Below are positions 47,687 through 57,836 of a stretch of 62,107 nucleotides of DNA, in pieces. How positions within the stretch are numbered: position 1 is the stretch's first letter; each line of letters begins with the position of its first letter. The notes below the pieces were generated by a model. That model was not told the origin of the DNA. It did not search any database and was given only the letters and a program-made list of their open reading frames with translations. A program made the position numbers and the translations under genes. Source of the stretch: Acidimicrobiaceae bacterium (GTDB taxonomy: Bacteria > Actinomycetota > Acidimicrobiia > Acidimicrobiales > Aldehydirespiratoraceae); the NCBI GenBank assembly GCA_009843915.1, contig VYCM01000067.1, positions 1 through 62,107 of the forward strand. Reading direction: 5' to 3'.

Positions 47687-48596
47687 CGGCCAGGCCGAAC
47701 AGTCCGTTGGGCTTGACCACCAGCACGACGACCATCACCAGGTAGATGCTGGCCGACGCCACCGAGGCTCCGGCCGTGGCCGCGGTGCTCGGGTCGACGA
47801 ACCGCCCGAAGAGGTCGGGCAGGTACGTGCGGGCCCAGGTGTCGGCCAGACCGAGCATCAGCGAGCCGTACAGGGCCCCTTTGAGCGATCCGATGCCGCC
47901 GACCACGATCACCACGAAGCTCAGGATCAGGAAGTGGTCGCCGATGCCCGACTCCACCGACAGGAACGGCGCGGCCACCACGCCGGCCAGTCCCGCCAGG
48001 CCCGCGCCAACCGCGAACACCAGGGTGTAGAGCAGCCGGACGTTCACCCCGAACGCGCCCAGCAGTTCCCGGTGGGTCCGGCCAGCCCGGATCCACATCC
48101 CGACCCTGGTGCGCTCCACCAGCAGGTGCAGGAAGACGATGACCGCGATCCCGACCGCGGTGATGGCCAGCCGGTAGGCCGGGTAGGGCAGGCCGGGCAG
48201 CACCGGCACCGTCCGATCCAGGAACGCGGGGGCCGAGACGCTCCTCGGCGTCAGGCCCCAGATCATCTGCACGGCCTGGTTGGCGATCAGCACCAGCGCG
48301 AACGTGGCCAGGACTTGGTAGAGGTGATCGCGGTGGTACAGGCGCCTGATCAGGCCCAACTCGACGATCAGGCCGGCAACCGCCGCTCCGGCAATGCCGG
48401 CGAGGAGGGCCAGCAGGTAGTTGCCGGTGCGGCCCCCCACGTCCGCGGCCACGAACGCCCCGACCATGAACAACGAGCCATGGGCCAGGTTGATGATGTT
48501 CATGATCCCGAATATCAGCGTGAGCCCCGCTGAGACCATCAACAAGGTGAAGCCCAGCTGCAGCCCGTTCAGGGTCTGCTCAATGAACAGGTTCAT
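47679..48596 (-). CDS. livH: ABC transporter permease LivH
   Basis: A 305-residue membrane permease with MNLFIEQTLNGLQLGFTLLM at its N-terminus, LIFGIMNIINLAHGSLFMVGA and VVIVVGGIGSLKGALYGS, all typical of LivH. It is separated from livK by 88 bp that include a perfect 14-bp inverted repeat. Confidence 0.95.
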   Translation of the reverse strand: MNLFIEQTLNGLQLGFTLLMVSAGLTLIFGIMNIINLAHGSLFMVGAFVAADVGGRTGNYLLALLAGIAGAAVAGLIVELGLIRRLYHRDHLYQVLATFALVLIANQAVQMIWGLTPRSVSAPAFLDRTVPVLPGLPYPAYRLAITAVGIAVIVFLHLLVERTRVGMWIRAGRTHRELLGAFGVNVRLLYTLVFAVGAGLAGLAGVVAAPFLSVESGIGDHFLILSFVVIVVGGIGSLKGALYGSLMLGLADTWARTYLPDLFGRFVDPSTAATAGASVASASIYLVMVVVLVVKPNGLFGLADE

Positions 48597-48626
48597 GCTG
48601 TCGCCGCGCCGCTAGTCGGGAATGGG

Positions 48627-48671
48627 TCGGGCCGGTCCGCGGGAGCGCGAGCACCCGGCGGACCGGCCCGA
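48627..48671 (-). terminator. Perfect 14-bp inverted repeat between livK and livH
   Basis: TCGGGCCGGTCCGC at 48627-48640 pairs exactly with 48658-48671, with a 17-nt loop. It lies 14 bp after the livK stop and 30 bp before livH. A partial terminator or mRNA stabiliser that increases LivK relative to the membrane parts is likely. The equivalent position in the sugar operon carries a 16-bp repeat. Confidence 0.72.
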
Positions 48672-48684
48672 ACGTAGCCGACGT

Positions 48685-50076
48685 TCAGCCGGTCAAGGGG
48701 CAGTCGGAGGCGTAGGCGTCCTCGTGATCCTCAAGGATGGTGGCGACGATCGTGTTGGTGAGGTCGCCGTGGACCGGATCCCTGATGACCTCCAGGAGGT
48801 ACCAGTCTTGGATCGGGTGATTGTTGGTGTTGAACCTGAACTTGCCGCGGACGCTGTCGAAGTCGGCAGCCTTGAGCGCTTCGCGCATGCCGGCGGTGTC
48901 GCTGGCGCTGCCTCCGTTGGCGTCCAGTGCGGAGATCAGCAGCAGCGCGGCGTCGTAGCCCTGGGCTGCGTAGGCCGTCGGGGTGGTGCCGTACTTCTCG
49001 CGGTAGGCCTCGACGAACACCCTGTTGGCCTCATTGTCCATGTCGGGCGCCCAGAACGAGGAGTTGTACAGGCCCAGGGACACGTCCCCGATGGCGTCCA
49101 CGATGACCTCGTCGAACGACGACATCGGACCGAATATCGGGATCTCGAGACCTGACGCGATGTACTGCTGCACGAAGGCGATGCCCATCCCGCCGGGGTA
49201 GAAGAAGTACACCGCCTCGGGGTTCGCCTCCCGGATCTGCGCGATGGCCTGGGCGTAGTCGGTCGCTCCCAGCTCGGTGTAGATCTCCTCGTCCACTTCG
49301 CCGAAGAAGCGCTTGAAGCCGGCCACCAGGTCGTGGCCGGCCTGATAGTTCGGCGCCAGCGCGATCACGCTGTCGTAACCCTGGCTGGCGACGTACACGC
49401 CCATCGCCTCGGACTGGTTGTCGTTCTGCCAGGACGCCACGAAATAGTTCTCGTGACACTGGGCGCCGGCGAATGGTGACGGCGCGGCGTTGGGGCTGAT
49501 GTAGATGGTTCCCGCGTTGACCACCTGCGGCACGACCGCGCCGGCGACGTTCGAGAACACGATCCCGGTCATCACGTCGACTTCGTCCCTGGTGAGCATG
49601 CGGTCGGCCAGTTGCTGGGCGAAAGCCGGATCGCGGCCGTCATCCTCGACAATGAGATCGAGTTCGTAACGGCCGTCGAGCTCGAAGGCCAGTATGAAGG
49701 CGTCGCGGATTCCCTCGCCGAGGTAGGCCGCCCCGGTTGAGAGGGTGGTGATCATCCCGACCTTGACCTCCCCGCCGACCACCTCGGATTCCTCGGCCGG
49801 TTCCGGCTCAGGTGCAGCCTCGGGTTCCTCGGCCGGTTCCGGCTCAGGTGCAGCCTCGGGCTCTTCGGCCGGTTCCGGCTCAGGTGCAGCCTCGGGCTCT
49901 TCAGCCGGTTCCGGCTCAGGTGCAGCCTCGGGCGCGGCCTCCGCCGTCTCGGCCGGTGCGGCATCCTCGTCATCGTCGCCGCAGGCGGCCGCCAAGATGC
50001 CGAACGTGGCCACAATCGCCACCGCACGCCAAAGCCACCATGACCGCGTGCGTCTCAAATTCGTGGTTCCTCCCAT
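48685..50076 (-). CDS. livK: Amino-acid-type ABC substrate-binding lipoprotein LivK with PE-rich repeat linker
   Basis: A 463-residue type I periplasmic-binding protein. The signal ends in the lipobox ILAAACGDDD (Cys32). Residues of about 40-100 consist of four copies of a 12-residue unit rich in Pro, Glu and Ala, then the binding domain begins with EVKVGMITTLSTGAAYLGEG. The fold's ligand-loop segments YISPNAAPSPFAG and the late AYAAQGYDAALLLISAL are typical. A GGGAGGGCAA ribosome region precedes ATG 50076. It should bind amino acids or related compounds; because kynureninase is in the same operon, tryptophan or kynurenine is the favoured inferred ligand. Confidence 0.92.
   Translation of the reverse strand: MGGTTNLRRTRSWWLWRAVAIVATFGILAAACGDDDEDAAPAETAEAAPEAAPEPEPAEEPEAAPEPEPAEEPEAAPEPEPAEEPEAAPEPEPAEESEVVGGEVKVGMITTLSTGAAYLGEGIRDAFILAFELDGRYELDLIVEDDGRDPAFAQQLADRMLTRDEVDVMTGIVFSNVAGAVVPQVVNAGTIYISPNAAPSPFAGAQCHENYFVASWQNDNQSEAMGVYVASQGYDSVIALAPNYQAGHDLVAGFKRFFGEVDEEIYTELGATDYAQAIAQIREANPEAVYFFYPGGMGIAFVQQYIASGLEIPIFGPMSSFDEVIVDAIGDVSLGLYNSSFWAPDMDNEANRVFVEAYREKYGTTPTAYAAQGYDAALLLISALDANGGSASDTAGMREALKAADFDSVRGKFRFNTNNHPIQDWYLLEVIRDPVHGDLTNTIVATILEDHEDAYASDCPLTG
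49799..49932 (-). repeat. 36-bp tandem repeat encoding the LivK linker
   Basis: Units at 49799-49834, 49835-49870 and 49871-49906 plus a partial fourth (49907-49932) encode EAAPEPEPAEEP-type repeats. The copies differ at only a few third positions, so the array is young and its copy number is probably variable. Confidence 0.9.
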
Positions 50077-50121
50077 TTGCCCTCCCTTGATTACGCGGGA
50101 CCGTACGCACCGCGATTTGGC

Positions 50122-50202
50122 GAATCTAGATTCCGCGGGTCGAGCCCGCCAGTGCCGACTATGGAAACAGCCATACCAATTGAGATATGCATCCCGGGAT
50201 GC
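50122..50202. promoter_or_regulatory. Two perfect palindromes in the livK upstream region
   Basis: GAATCTAGATTC (50122-50133, 12 bp) and GCATCCCGGGATGC (50189-50202, 14 bp) lie 46 and 113 bp upstream of the livK ATG, in the 176-bp gap between livK and the convergent-order aspartate-dehydrogenase-like gene end. They are plausible operator sites for dimeric regulators; the 14-bp one could also act as a terminator for the upstream gene. Confidence 0.5.
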
Positions 50203-50252
50203 TGCGTCGGCGGTTGCGTGCCCGACCGCTAGGCATCCGGACTCCGTCTAGG

Positions 50253-51068
50253 TCATATGACCACTGGATTGAGGCGGTTCTCGATGCAGCGGACCAGATT
50301 GAGTGCCGTCATGGCCGAGGACTTCGGATTCTCGTCGAGTGGCTTGTTCCGCAGGATGACAGAGAGGTCTCCGAAGCGGCCCTCGGCGCGGATTTCGTGC
50401 CGGTTGACCTCTGCATCTGGATCCGCGATCAGCGTGACCCGGGTCGCCTCCGGTCCCGTGCCGGCCAATGCCGTCGTGAGGGCCGCGTTGGCGTTCTGGG
50501 GGAACCTTGATGCGGCTTCGTCGGCTGTTCCGCTGAAGAACGCTTCGGCGTGAGCGAGTGCGTGAAGATCGCACAGGTTCTCCGCTGGGGTTCCCAGCCA
50601 CGCCTGCGGGGGTTTGATGATGCGGTGCTCGACGGCGTCGATGCCCATTGCGCTGGCCGCGGCCAGGGCATCCACGCCTCCGAGTGCGCCGGGCGGAATG
50701 TGGATCTGGGCACCGTTCCGGACGGCCAGCTCCCGCAGGTCGTCGAGAACGCCGGGGTCTGCGAGGGCTGAGACCGATGTGATCACGAAGTCGAGCCCCG
50801 CTCCTAGGGCGGCCCGGCCCCAGGGGACGACGGTGTGGCGACCGGCCGCTTCGACGACCATCGCCAGCTCGGTCTGACCGAGCTCTCGCGGGCTCGTGAG
50901 CAGGTGCGCTTCCCGCGGACGGTCTGGGCGCGGCTTCGTCGGATCCCGCACCGCAACCGCCACGATCTCCACCGGGGTGCCGCGGTCGCGGAGCAGCCGG
51001 GCTGTCGCTCGGGCGATCGCGCCCCAGCCGACGAATGCCAGCCGCAAGCTGGTCGGTTCGCTGCTCAC
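50253..51068 (-). CDS. nadX: Aspartate dehydrogenase-like protein (NadX family)
   Basis: A 271-residue protein from GTG 51068. The Rossmann motif LRLAFVGWGAIARATA is at the N-terminus; PPGALGGVDAL, HRIIKPPQAW and FPQNANAALTTALAG are signatures of L-aspartate dehydrogenase. The family oxidises L-aspartate to iminoaspartate or works in reductive amination. It is the last gene of the unit containing 3-hydroxyanthranilate dioxygenase, at 20-bp spacing. Here it could supply iminoaspartate for quinolinate, or deaminate an amino acid formed downstream of ring cleavage. The two cannot be separated from sequence. Confidence 0.85.
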   Translation of the reverse strand: MSSEPTSLRLAFVGWGAIARATARLLRDRGTPVEIVAVAVRDPTKPRPDRPREAHLLTSPRELGQTELAMVVEAAGRHTVVPWGRAALGAGLDFVITSVSALADPGVLDDLRELAVRNGAQIHIPPGALGGVDALAAASAMGIDAVEHRIIKPPQAWLGTPAENLCDLHALAHAEAFFSGTADEAASRFPQNANAALTTALAGTGPEATRVTLIADPDAEVNRHEIRAEGRFGDLSVILRNKPLDENPKSSAMTALNLVRCIENRLNPVVI

Positions 51069-51088
51069 AGCAGATTCTCCGACGGGTG

Positions 51089-52604
<1,516 letters not shown>

Positions 52605-52624
52605 GGCGCGGGGCTGCCCCTTGG

Positions 52625-54070
52625 CTAGACGATTGAGATGCTGTGGGAGACGTTCTTGACGACCATGTAGTTGTGCAGGCCCTCTACCCCGCCCTCGCGG
52701 CCGTAGCCGCTGGACTTGACCCCGCCGAAGGGTGTCTCGGGCACGGAGGCCTCCAGCGTGTTGATCGAGAGGTTCCCGGTCTCGACCCGCTCCACCATCC
52801 GGTCGATGTAGTCGGCCCTGTTGGTGAATCCGTAGGCCGCCAGCCCGAACGGCACCGAGTTGGCCCGTTCGATGGCCTCGTCGAGCGATCCCACCCGGTT
52901 GACGATGGCCAGGGGCCCGAAGGGCTCGACCTGCATCACCCGGGCATCGTCGGGGACGTCGGCCAGCACGGTGGGCTCGAAGAAGTAGCCCGACACTCCG
53001 ATCCGCGATCCGCCCGTGGTGACCTCGGCGCCCTTGTCACGGGCGTCCGCCACGAATTCGATCATGGCCGCAAGCCGGCGGTCGTTGGCGAGCGGGCCCA
53101 TCTCGACGCCGGGGTCCATGGGGTCGCCGACCACCGTGGCCGCGGCCCGTTCGGTGAAGGTGCCGAGGAATTCCCGGTAGATGCTGTCATGGACGAAGAA
53201 GCGCGTCGGTGACGTGCAGACCTGCCCGGCGTTGCGCATCTTGCGCACCGCGGAGGTGACCGCGGCCGCCCTGACGTCGACGTCCTCGCACACGATGACC
53301 GGCGCGTGGCCGCCTAGCTCCATGAGCACCGGCGTCATGTGGTCCGAGGCCAGCCCGGTGAGGTGGCGGCCCACCGCAGTCGAGCCGGTGAAGGCGACCA
53401 GCCGGATCGTCTCATGGGGGATCAGATGCTCGGAGATCTCAGACGGCACGCCGCAGACCAGGTTCAGCACACCGGGCGGCAGTCCCGCGTCGTGGAAGGC
53501 CCGCACGATGTGCATGGCACCCGCCGGGGTCTCCTCCGCCGGCTTGAGGATGACCGAGCACCCCGCCGCCACCGCGCCGGCCACCTTGCGGGCGGGCTGG
53601 CTCATCGGGAAGTTCCAGGGCGAGAACGCGGCCACCGGGCCGATGGGCTGCTGGTGGACTATGTAGTTGATGCCCGGTGCGCTGGGGATGACCCGGCCGT
53701 AGGTGCGGACCGCCTCGCCGGCGTCCCATTCGAAGAACTCGCAGCCCCGGATGACTTCGAGCTTGGCCTGCGGGTACGGCTTGCCCAACTCAAGGGTGAT
53801 GTCGTGCGCTATCTCGGCCTGGCGTTCCCGCATGAGCGCCGCAGCCGTGCGCAGGACCTCGGCCCGGTCCTTGGGAGCGGTCTGGCTCCAGACCTCGAAC
53901 CCCTTGGAGGCTGCCTCCACAGCGTCGTCGAGGTCCTGCTGGCCGGCGCGGGCCAACCGGCCGATGATCTGCTCGTTCGCCGGGTTGACCACCGGTAGAT
54001 CGTCGGCGGTCGTTCGCCAGGAACCCCCTATGTAGAGCCCGACATCTGGGTAGTCAGTCATCGCAGCCAT
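52625..54070 (-). CDS. Aldehyde dehydrogenase, first gene of 3-hydroxyanthranilate unit
   Basis: A 481-residue aldehyde dehydrogenase of the succinate-semialdehyde subgroup. The general base is in LMELGGHAPVIV and the catalytic Cys in MRNAGQVCTSPTRF. It is first in the unit that includes 3-hydroxyanthranilate dioxygenase, so its substrate may be 2-aminomuconate semialdehyde or a derivative. ATG 54070 and 54061 are both possible. Two CCAG-N2-CTGG sites precede it. Confidence 0.9.
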   Translation of the reverse strand: MAAMTDYPDVGLYIGGSWRTTADDLPVVNPANEQIIGRLARAGQQDLDDAVEAASKGFEVWSQTAPKDRAEVLRTAAALMRERQAEIAHDITLELGKPYPQAKLEVIRGCEFFEWDAGEAVRTYGRVIPSAPGINYIVHQQPIGPVAAFSPWNFPMSQPARKVAGAVAAGCSVILKPAEETPAGAMHIVRAFHDAGLPPGVLNLVCGVPSEISEHLIPHETIRLVAFTGSTAVGRHLTGLASDHMTPVLMELGGHAPVIVCEDVDVRAAAVTSAVRKMRNAGQVCTSPTRFFVHDSIYREFLGTFTERAAATVVGDPMDPGVEMGPLANDRRLAAMIEFVADARDKGAEVTTGGSRIGVSGYFFEPTVLADVPDDARVMQVEPFGPLAIVNRVGSLDEAIERANSVPFGLAAYGFTNRADYIDRMVERVETGNLSINTLEASVPETPFGGVKSSGYGREGGVEGLHNYMVVKNVSHSISIV

Positions 54071-54090
54071 GGCCTGAATCTAAGTCGCCG

Positions 54091-54141
54091 CCAGAACTGG
54101 TACGAATGCCTAGTGTCGGGCGCCACATACCAGTCCTGGTA
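54091..54141. promoter_or_regulatory. Paired CCAG-N2-CTGG sites upstream of the aldehyde dehydrogenase
   Basis: CCAGAACTGG (54091-54100) and CCAGTCCTGG (54130-54139) are two copies of the same dyad, 39 bp apart, and the second extends to TACCAG-TC-CTGGTA. They fill most of the 91-bp gap between lysR and its downstream operon. They are the likely binding sites for the adjacent LysR-type regulator, although they do not show the usual T-N11-A core. Confidence 0.55.
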
Positions 54142-54161
54142 ACGGCCACCGCCGGGGAGTG

Positions 54162-55097
54162 TCACGCCTCGGTCCGGTCGCCGGCCGCGTGTCGCAGCGC
54201 CTCGATGAGGGCGCGGGCGCTGGACGGGAGCTCGCCACCCGATCGGGTGATGACGCCGACCGGGACCGACGTGCCCTCGATGTCGACCGGCAACGACACC
54301 AGCGCATCGCGCTCGAAGTCGTCGGTGAAGATTCCCGACGGCACGACCGCCAGGTGCTCGCCCCGCAGCACGAGCGCCCGCAGAGGCACTGGAGCGACGC
54401 ACTCGGTGACGTTGCCCGGTGTGCGGCTGCACCCCCGAATGAAGGCGGCTTCGATCTGCTGGCGCAGTGACGTGTCGCGCGAGGGCAGGATCCAGGCGTC
54501 GTCCACCAGTTCGGCCAGGCTGCCCCGGTGGCGGGAGCGGGCGTGGCCGGGGGTGCAGACCACATGCACGTCGTCGTCGTACAGCGGCTCGACTTCCACC
54601 CCCCGCATCGAGGCCAGAGGGGTAACCCGACCCACCACGAAGTCGACTTGACCTGACATCAGGCTCTCGTGGAGCCGGTCCGGTGTCCCCTCGGAGATCG
54701 CGACCTGGACGTCGGGGAGCCGGCGGGTGAGCTCGAAGACGGCACTGGGCAGGATGTCCGCCGTCCCGGCCAGGAGCGTGCCCACCCGCACTTCCCCGCT
54801 GCGACCGTCAACGATCTCGTCAGCGTGCCGCAGCAGCGAGCCCACCTCGGAAGCGACGAGCTGCATGTGAGTGATGAGAGGCGCACCAGCCGCAGTGACT
54901 GTCATCCCCTTGGGACCCCGGTCGAACAGCCGGACGCCGAGTATCCGTTCGAGTTCGGCCAAGGTCCGCGACACTGCTGGCTGCGTGAGGTGCAGGACTG
55001 CGCTGGCCTCTCGGATCGAGCCACGGTGGGCGATTGTGGCGGCCACGACCATATGCCGCAGCCGGATCTGTCGGGACAGCAGCTCTGCGGGGCGCAT
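54162..55097 (-). CDS. LysR-type transcriptional regulator
   Basis: A 311-residue LysR regulator. The winged helix-turn-helix is RHMVVAATIAHRGSIREASA followed by LTQPAVSRTLAELERILGVRLFDR, and an effector domain of periplasmic-binding type follows. It is immediately upstream of, and in the same direction as, the aldehyde dehydrogenase/dioxygenase unit. It probably activates that unit in response to a kynurenine-pathway intermediate such as 3-hydroxyanthranilate (inferred). Confidence 0.92.
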   Translation of the reverse strand: MRPAELLSRQIRLRHMVVAATIAHRGSIREASAVLHLTQPAVSRTLAELERILGVRLFDRGPKGMTVTAAGAPLITHMQLVASEVGSLLRHADEIVDGRSGEVRVGTLLAGTADILPSAVFELTRRLPDVQVAISEGTPDRLHESLMSGQVDFVVGRVTPLASMRGVEVEPLYDDDVHVVCTPGHARSRHRGSLAELVDDAWILPSRDTSLRQQIEAAFIRGCSRTPGNVTECVAPVPLRALVLRGEHLAVVPSGIFTDDFERDALVSLPVDIEGTSVPVGVITRSGGELPSSARALIEALRHAAGDRTEA

Positions 55098-55167
55098 GAC
55101 ATGACAATACCGCTATGTGGCGAGAGGCTCCCAGCGCAGGTTTGAGGTTGTCCGGGGAGCGCCTGCT

Positions 55168-55902
55168 TCAGTCCCGTCCGGCCTCGATGATCTTGGCGGC
55201 CAGCAGTTCCGGGTCGGAGAACAGCGCCTCGTGGCCGCCGGGCATCTGCACGATGCGGGCCAGGCCCAGCCGGGCGCTGAAGCGGGGATGCCATGCGTAC
55301 TCGCCGTGGGGCATGGCGATGTCCTCGGTGCAGTTGATGTAGGACTTCCCGATGGGCAGGTCCCAGAATCGCTTCAGGCTCAGCTTGTCCGACAGCGTCT
55401 TGCGGGGGTGGGGGCTGGTCAACCCGTAGGTTCGCTGGGCCTCGGCGATGTCCATGTCGTTGCAGAAGACCTCGCGCCACACGATGAAGGGCAGGACACA
55501 CGCCCCATCGCCGCGCTCGGCGGCGCTGCCGTCCATCATGTCCTTGTAGTGGGGCGGGCTGACGTCGTCGATCGACTCGCCGTCGAGCAGCACGAAGGCG
55601 TTCCAGTAGACGAGCCGCTTGATCCTCTCGCCGATCGCCTCGGCGACGGCGGAGATGATCGTGCCGCCGTAGCTGTGTCCTACGAGGACTATGTCGCTCA
55701 GGTCGTTCTGCTCGATGTATGCGACCGCCGACGCGGTGGCGACGTCGTGGCCGATCGTGCGGTCGATGTCGTCGCCGTGGCCGTTGCCGGCCAGCGTCGG
55801 CGTATGGACGGTGTGGCCCTCGGCCCGGATGCGGTCGGCTACGTCGGCCCACCCAGATCCGTCGTGCCATGCCCCGTGGATAAGGACGTAGGTGTCGGCC
55901 AT
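55168..55902 (-). CDS. Alpha/beta hydrolase
   Basis: A 244-residue alpha/beta hydrolase: VLIHGAWHDGSGW oxyanion region, nucleophile elbow LVGHSYGGTIIS, catalytic His in MPGGHEALFSDP. It resembles the salicylate-esterase/hydroxynitrile-lyase-like group. It lies 70 bp before lysR on the same strand and may be part of the pathway, but no kynurenine step is assigned to it. Confidence 0.87.
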   Translation of the reverse strand: MADTYVLIHGAWHDGSGWADVADRIRAEGHTVHTPTLAGNGHGDDIDRTIGHDVATASAVAYIEQNDLSDIVLVGHSYGGTIISAVAEAIGERIKRLVYWNAFVLLDGESIDDVSPPHYKDMMDGSAAERGDGACVLPFIVWREVFCNDMDIAEAQRTYGLTSPHPRKTLSDKLSLKRFWDLPIGKSYINCTEDIAMPHGEYAWHPRFSARLGLARIVQMPGGHEALFSDPELLAAKIIEAGRD

Positions 55903-56085
55903 CGCTCCATGCTCCTGTCTGGATGATTGGTCTGTGCCTCAACCGCTCGGCACGGCGGCAGCACGCACAATCATCGATCCGGACAACTCCGGGGCGCTAT
56001 TGCTATACGCGTCAGCAGACTTATCGCCTCTGGTATGGCAATGGTCAGCGCAGGTCTCTCGGAAGGCCAGATCGATCCTTTCAAG

Positions 56086-56135
56086 GGCATGACTCCGGAA
56101 TTGCCGCCAGAATCATCCGGAGTGGAAGTCATGCC
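56086..56135 (+). promoter_or_regulatory. Long dyad just before the formamidase-like gene
   Basis: GGCATGACT (56086-56094) pairs with AGTCATGCC (56127-56135), and CCGGA (56095-56099) can pair with TCCGG (56116-56120). The structure ends 16 bp before the ATG 56152. It could be a leader hairpin that controls translation or an operator. The remaining part of the 249-bp gap 55903-56151 shows nothing I can name. Confidence 0.5.
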
Positions 56136-56151
56136 CGGAACGACCTGACCC

Positions 56152-57012
56152 ATGAGAGTTGCGTTCGATCATCTCTCGCGAGAAGAGCTGGACTGGCAGC
56201 TCTCTCCTAGCAAGTCAGCCAGAGACGCGGTCGGCGTTCTCCAACGACTCGAGACCGAGACGGAGGAACTCGCCACTGCATCTGGGATCCGCAGCACGCT
56301 CGACATCGCCTACGGACCCGGGCTGCGTCAGAAGATGGATCTGTACCGGCCGCACGACACACCCGACCCCGTCGGTTGCCTCGTGTTCATCCATGGCGGC
56401 TTCTGGCAGCGGGGCAGCAAGATGTGGTCGGGCTTTCCGGCCCGCTGCCTCACCGGCAACAACTGGGCCGTCGTCGGGGTCGGCTACACCCTGACTCCCG
56501 AGGCAAGCCTTGGTCGGATCGTTGACGAGACGGCGCTCGCTCTCTCGACGCTCGCACGGAGGGCACACGAATTCGGCCTCGATCGCGACCGGATCGTGCT
56601 GGCCGGACATTCGGCTGGGGCCCATCTCACCGCCGCGATTCTCTCGGGCATGGGGGGCGAGGATGCCGCGCAGCTGCCGGCGCGGGCTGTGCTCATCAGC
56701 GGCGTGTACGACCTCGCCCCCATCGCCGCGTCGTACGTGAACGACGCCGTGGGCCTCGTCGACGCAGACGTACCCGGACTCTCGCCGCTCTACCGTCGGC
56801 CGCTCAAGGATGTGCCGGTTCACCTGCTGATCGGATCCGAGGAATCGGACGCGTTCCATGCGCAGACCAATGCTCTGCACACCGCGTGGAGGGAGCATCT
56901 GTCGCAGATCTCGCTCCAGGTCGTGCCTGGTTGCGACCACTTCGACATCCTCGATGAGTTGCGCGACCCGGCCTCCCCCACCGGCCGGTTCATCCTGGAG
57001 GCCGGCGGCTAG
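56152..57012 (+). CDS. Kynurenine formamidase-like alpha/beta hydrolase
   Basis: A 286-residue serine hydrolase of the HGGxW type: VFIHGGFWQRGSKMW (oxyanion hole), LAGHSAGAHLTAAI (nucleophile elbow), and the acid and His in the last third (PGCDHFDILDEL). This is the animal-type AFMID group, used by some bacteria for N-formylkynurenine. It ends 7 bp from the convergent tryptophan dioxygenase gene, which supports the role. Other esterase functions cannot be excluded. Confidence 0.82.
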   Translation: MRVAFDHLSREELDWQLSPSKSARDAVGVLQRLETETEELATASGIRSTLDIAYGPGLRQKMDLYRPHDTPDPVGCLVFIHGGFWQRGSKMWSGFPARCLTGNNWAVVGVGYTLTPEASLGRIVDETALALSTLARRAHEFGLDRDRIVLAGHSAGAHLTAAILSGMGGEDAAQLPARAVLISGVYDLAPIAASYVNDAVGLVDADVPGLSPLYRRPLKDVPVHLLIGSEESDAFHAQTNALHTAWREHLSQISLQVVPGCDHFDILDELRDPASPTGRFILEAGG

Positions 57013-57019
57013 GCGGCGC

Positions 57020-57823
57020 TCAGAACGACGTGCGGATGGCCCACAGGTCGGGGAACGCGGGGCGCATGATGGTGGTGCGCAGGTAGGCGGCCCCGTCTGA
57101 TCCGCCTGTGCCGTGCTTGGTGCCGATCGTGCGCTGCACCATCATCACATGGCGGTAGCGCCACTCCATGAAGCCCTCGTCGAAGTCGGTCAGCAGCTCG
57201 CAGACCTCCATGAGAGCGGGGTTTGACCGGTAGATCTCGACCAGGGCGGCCTGCACCTGTTCTGAGGGCTCGTGCGGGAGCGTCACGTCGCGGTCGGTCA
57301 CCGACTCACCGATGTCGTACCCGCTGCGGCCGAGGCACCGGACGAAGGCGTCCCAGACTGTCGGCTCCTGCAACCGGCGCTCCAGCCGGGCCCGCGCGTC
57401 CGGATCGTGGTCGACCAGGTCGAGAAGGGAGGCGTCGAATTGCCCGAGCAGCAACTCGAGCTCGCGGAACTGGGCTGACTGGAAGCCGCTGGCGCTCTCC
57501 AGGAACGGCCGGAAGGAGGCGAACTCGAGCGGGGTCATGGTCTCGAGCACGTCGAGCTGGCTGACCAGAGTCTTGAGGATCTTGAGCACCCGCTTCAGCT
57601 GGTGGGTTCCCCTGGACGGCTCGTCGGCGTCGAGATGGCGGCAGAGCTCGTCGAGCTCGTGGAGGACCTGCTTGAACCACAGCTCATAGACCTGGTGGAT
57701 GACGATGAACAGCGTCTCGTCGTGTTCGGGCTCACCGGTGTCGGGGTCGGTCGAGCGGCACTGCTGCAACGACAGCAACTGGGGAATTCGCAGGTAGGAG
57801 TCGTAGGTGAGTTCGTCACTCAT
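57020..57823 (-). CDS. kynA: Tryptophan 2,3-dioxygenase
   Basis: A 267-residue heme dioxygenase. The N-terminal IVIHQVYELWFKQVLHELDE and the C-terminal FMEWRYRHVMMVQRTIGTKHGTGG (shown in part) contain the substrate- and heme-binding residues. It cleaves the tryptophan ring to N-formylkynurenine. The start ATG 57823 lies 13 bp after the kynurenine monooxygenase stop, so they form an operon. Confidence 0.96.
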   Translation of the reverse strand: MSDELTYDSYLRIPQLLSLQQCRSTDPDTGEPEHDETLFIVIHQVYELWFKQVLHELDELCRHLDADEPSRGTHQLKRVLKILKTLVSQLDVLETMTPLEFASFRPFLESASGFQSAQFRELELLLGQFDASLLDLVDHDPDARARLERRLQEPTVWDAFVRCLGRSGYDIGESVTDRDVTLPHEPSEQVQAALVEIYRSNPALMEVCELLTDFDEGFMEWRYRHVMMVQRTIGTKHGTGGSDGAAYLRTTIMRPAFPDLWAIRTSF

Positions 57824-57836
57824 GGGAGCTCTCCCA

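Noticed and set aside
55892..56092. Small open frames between the two hydrolase genes
   Set aside because: No ribosome site, no domain and codon use unlike real genes; the stretch is better read as intergenic with a leader dyad.
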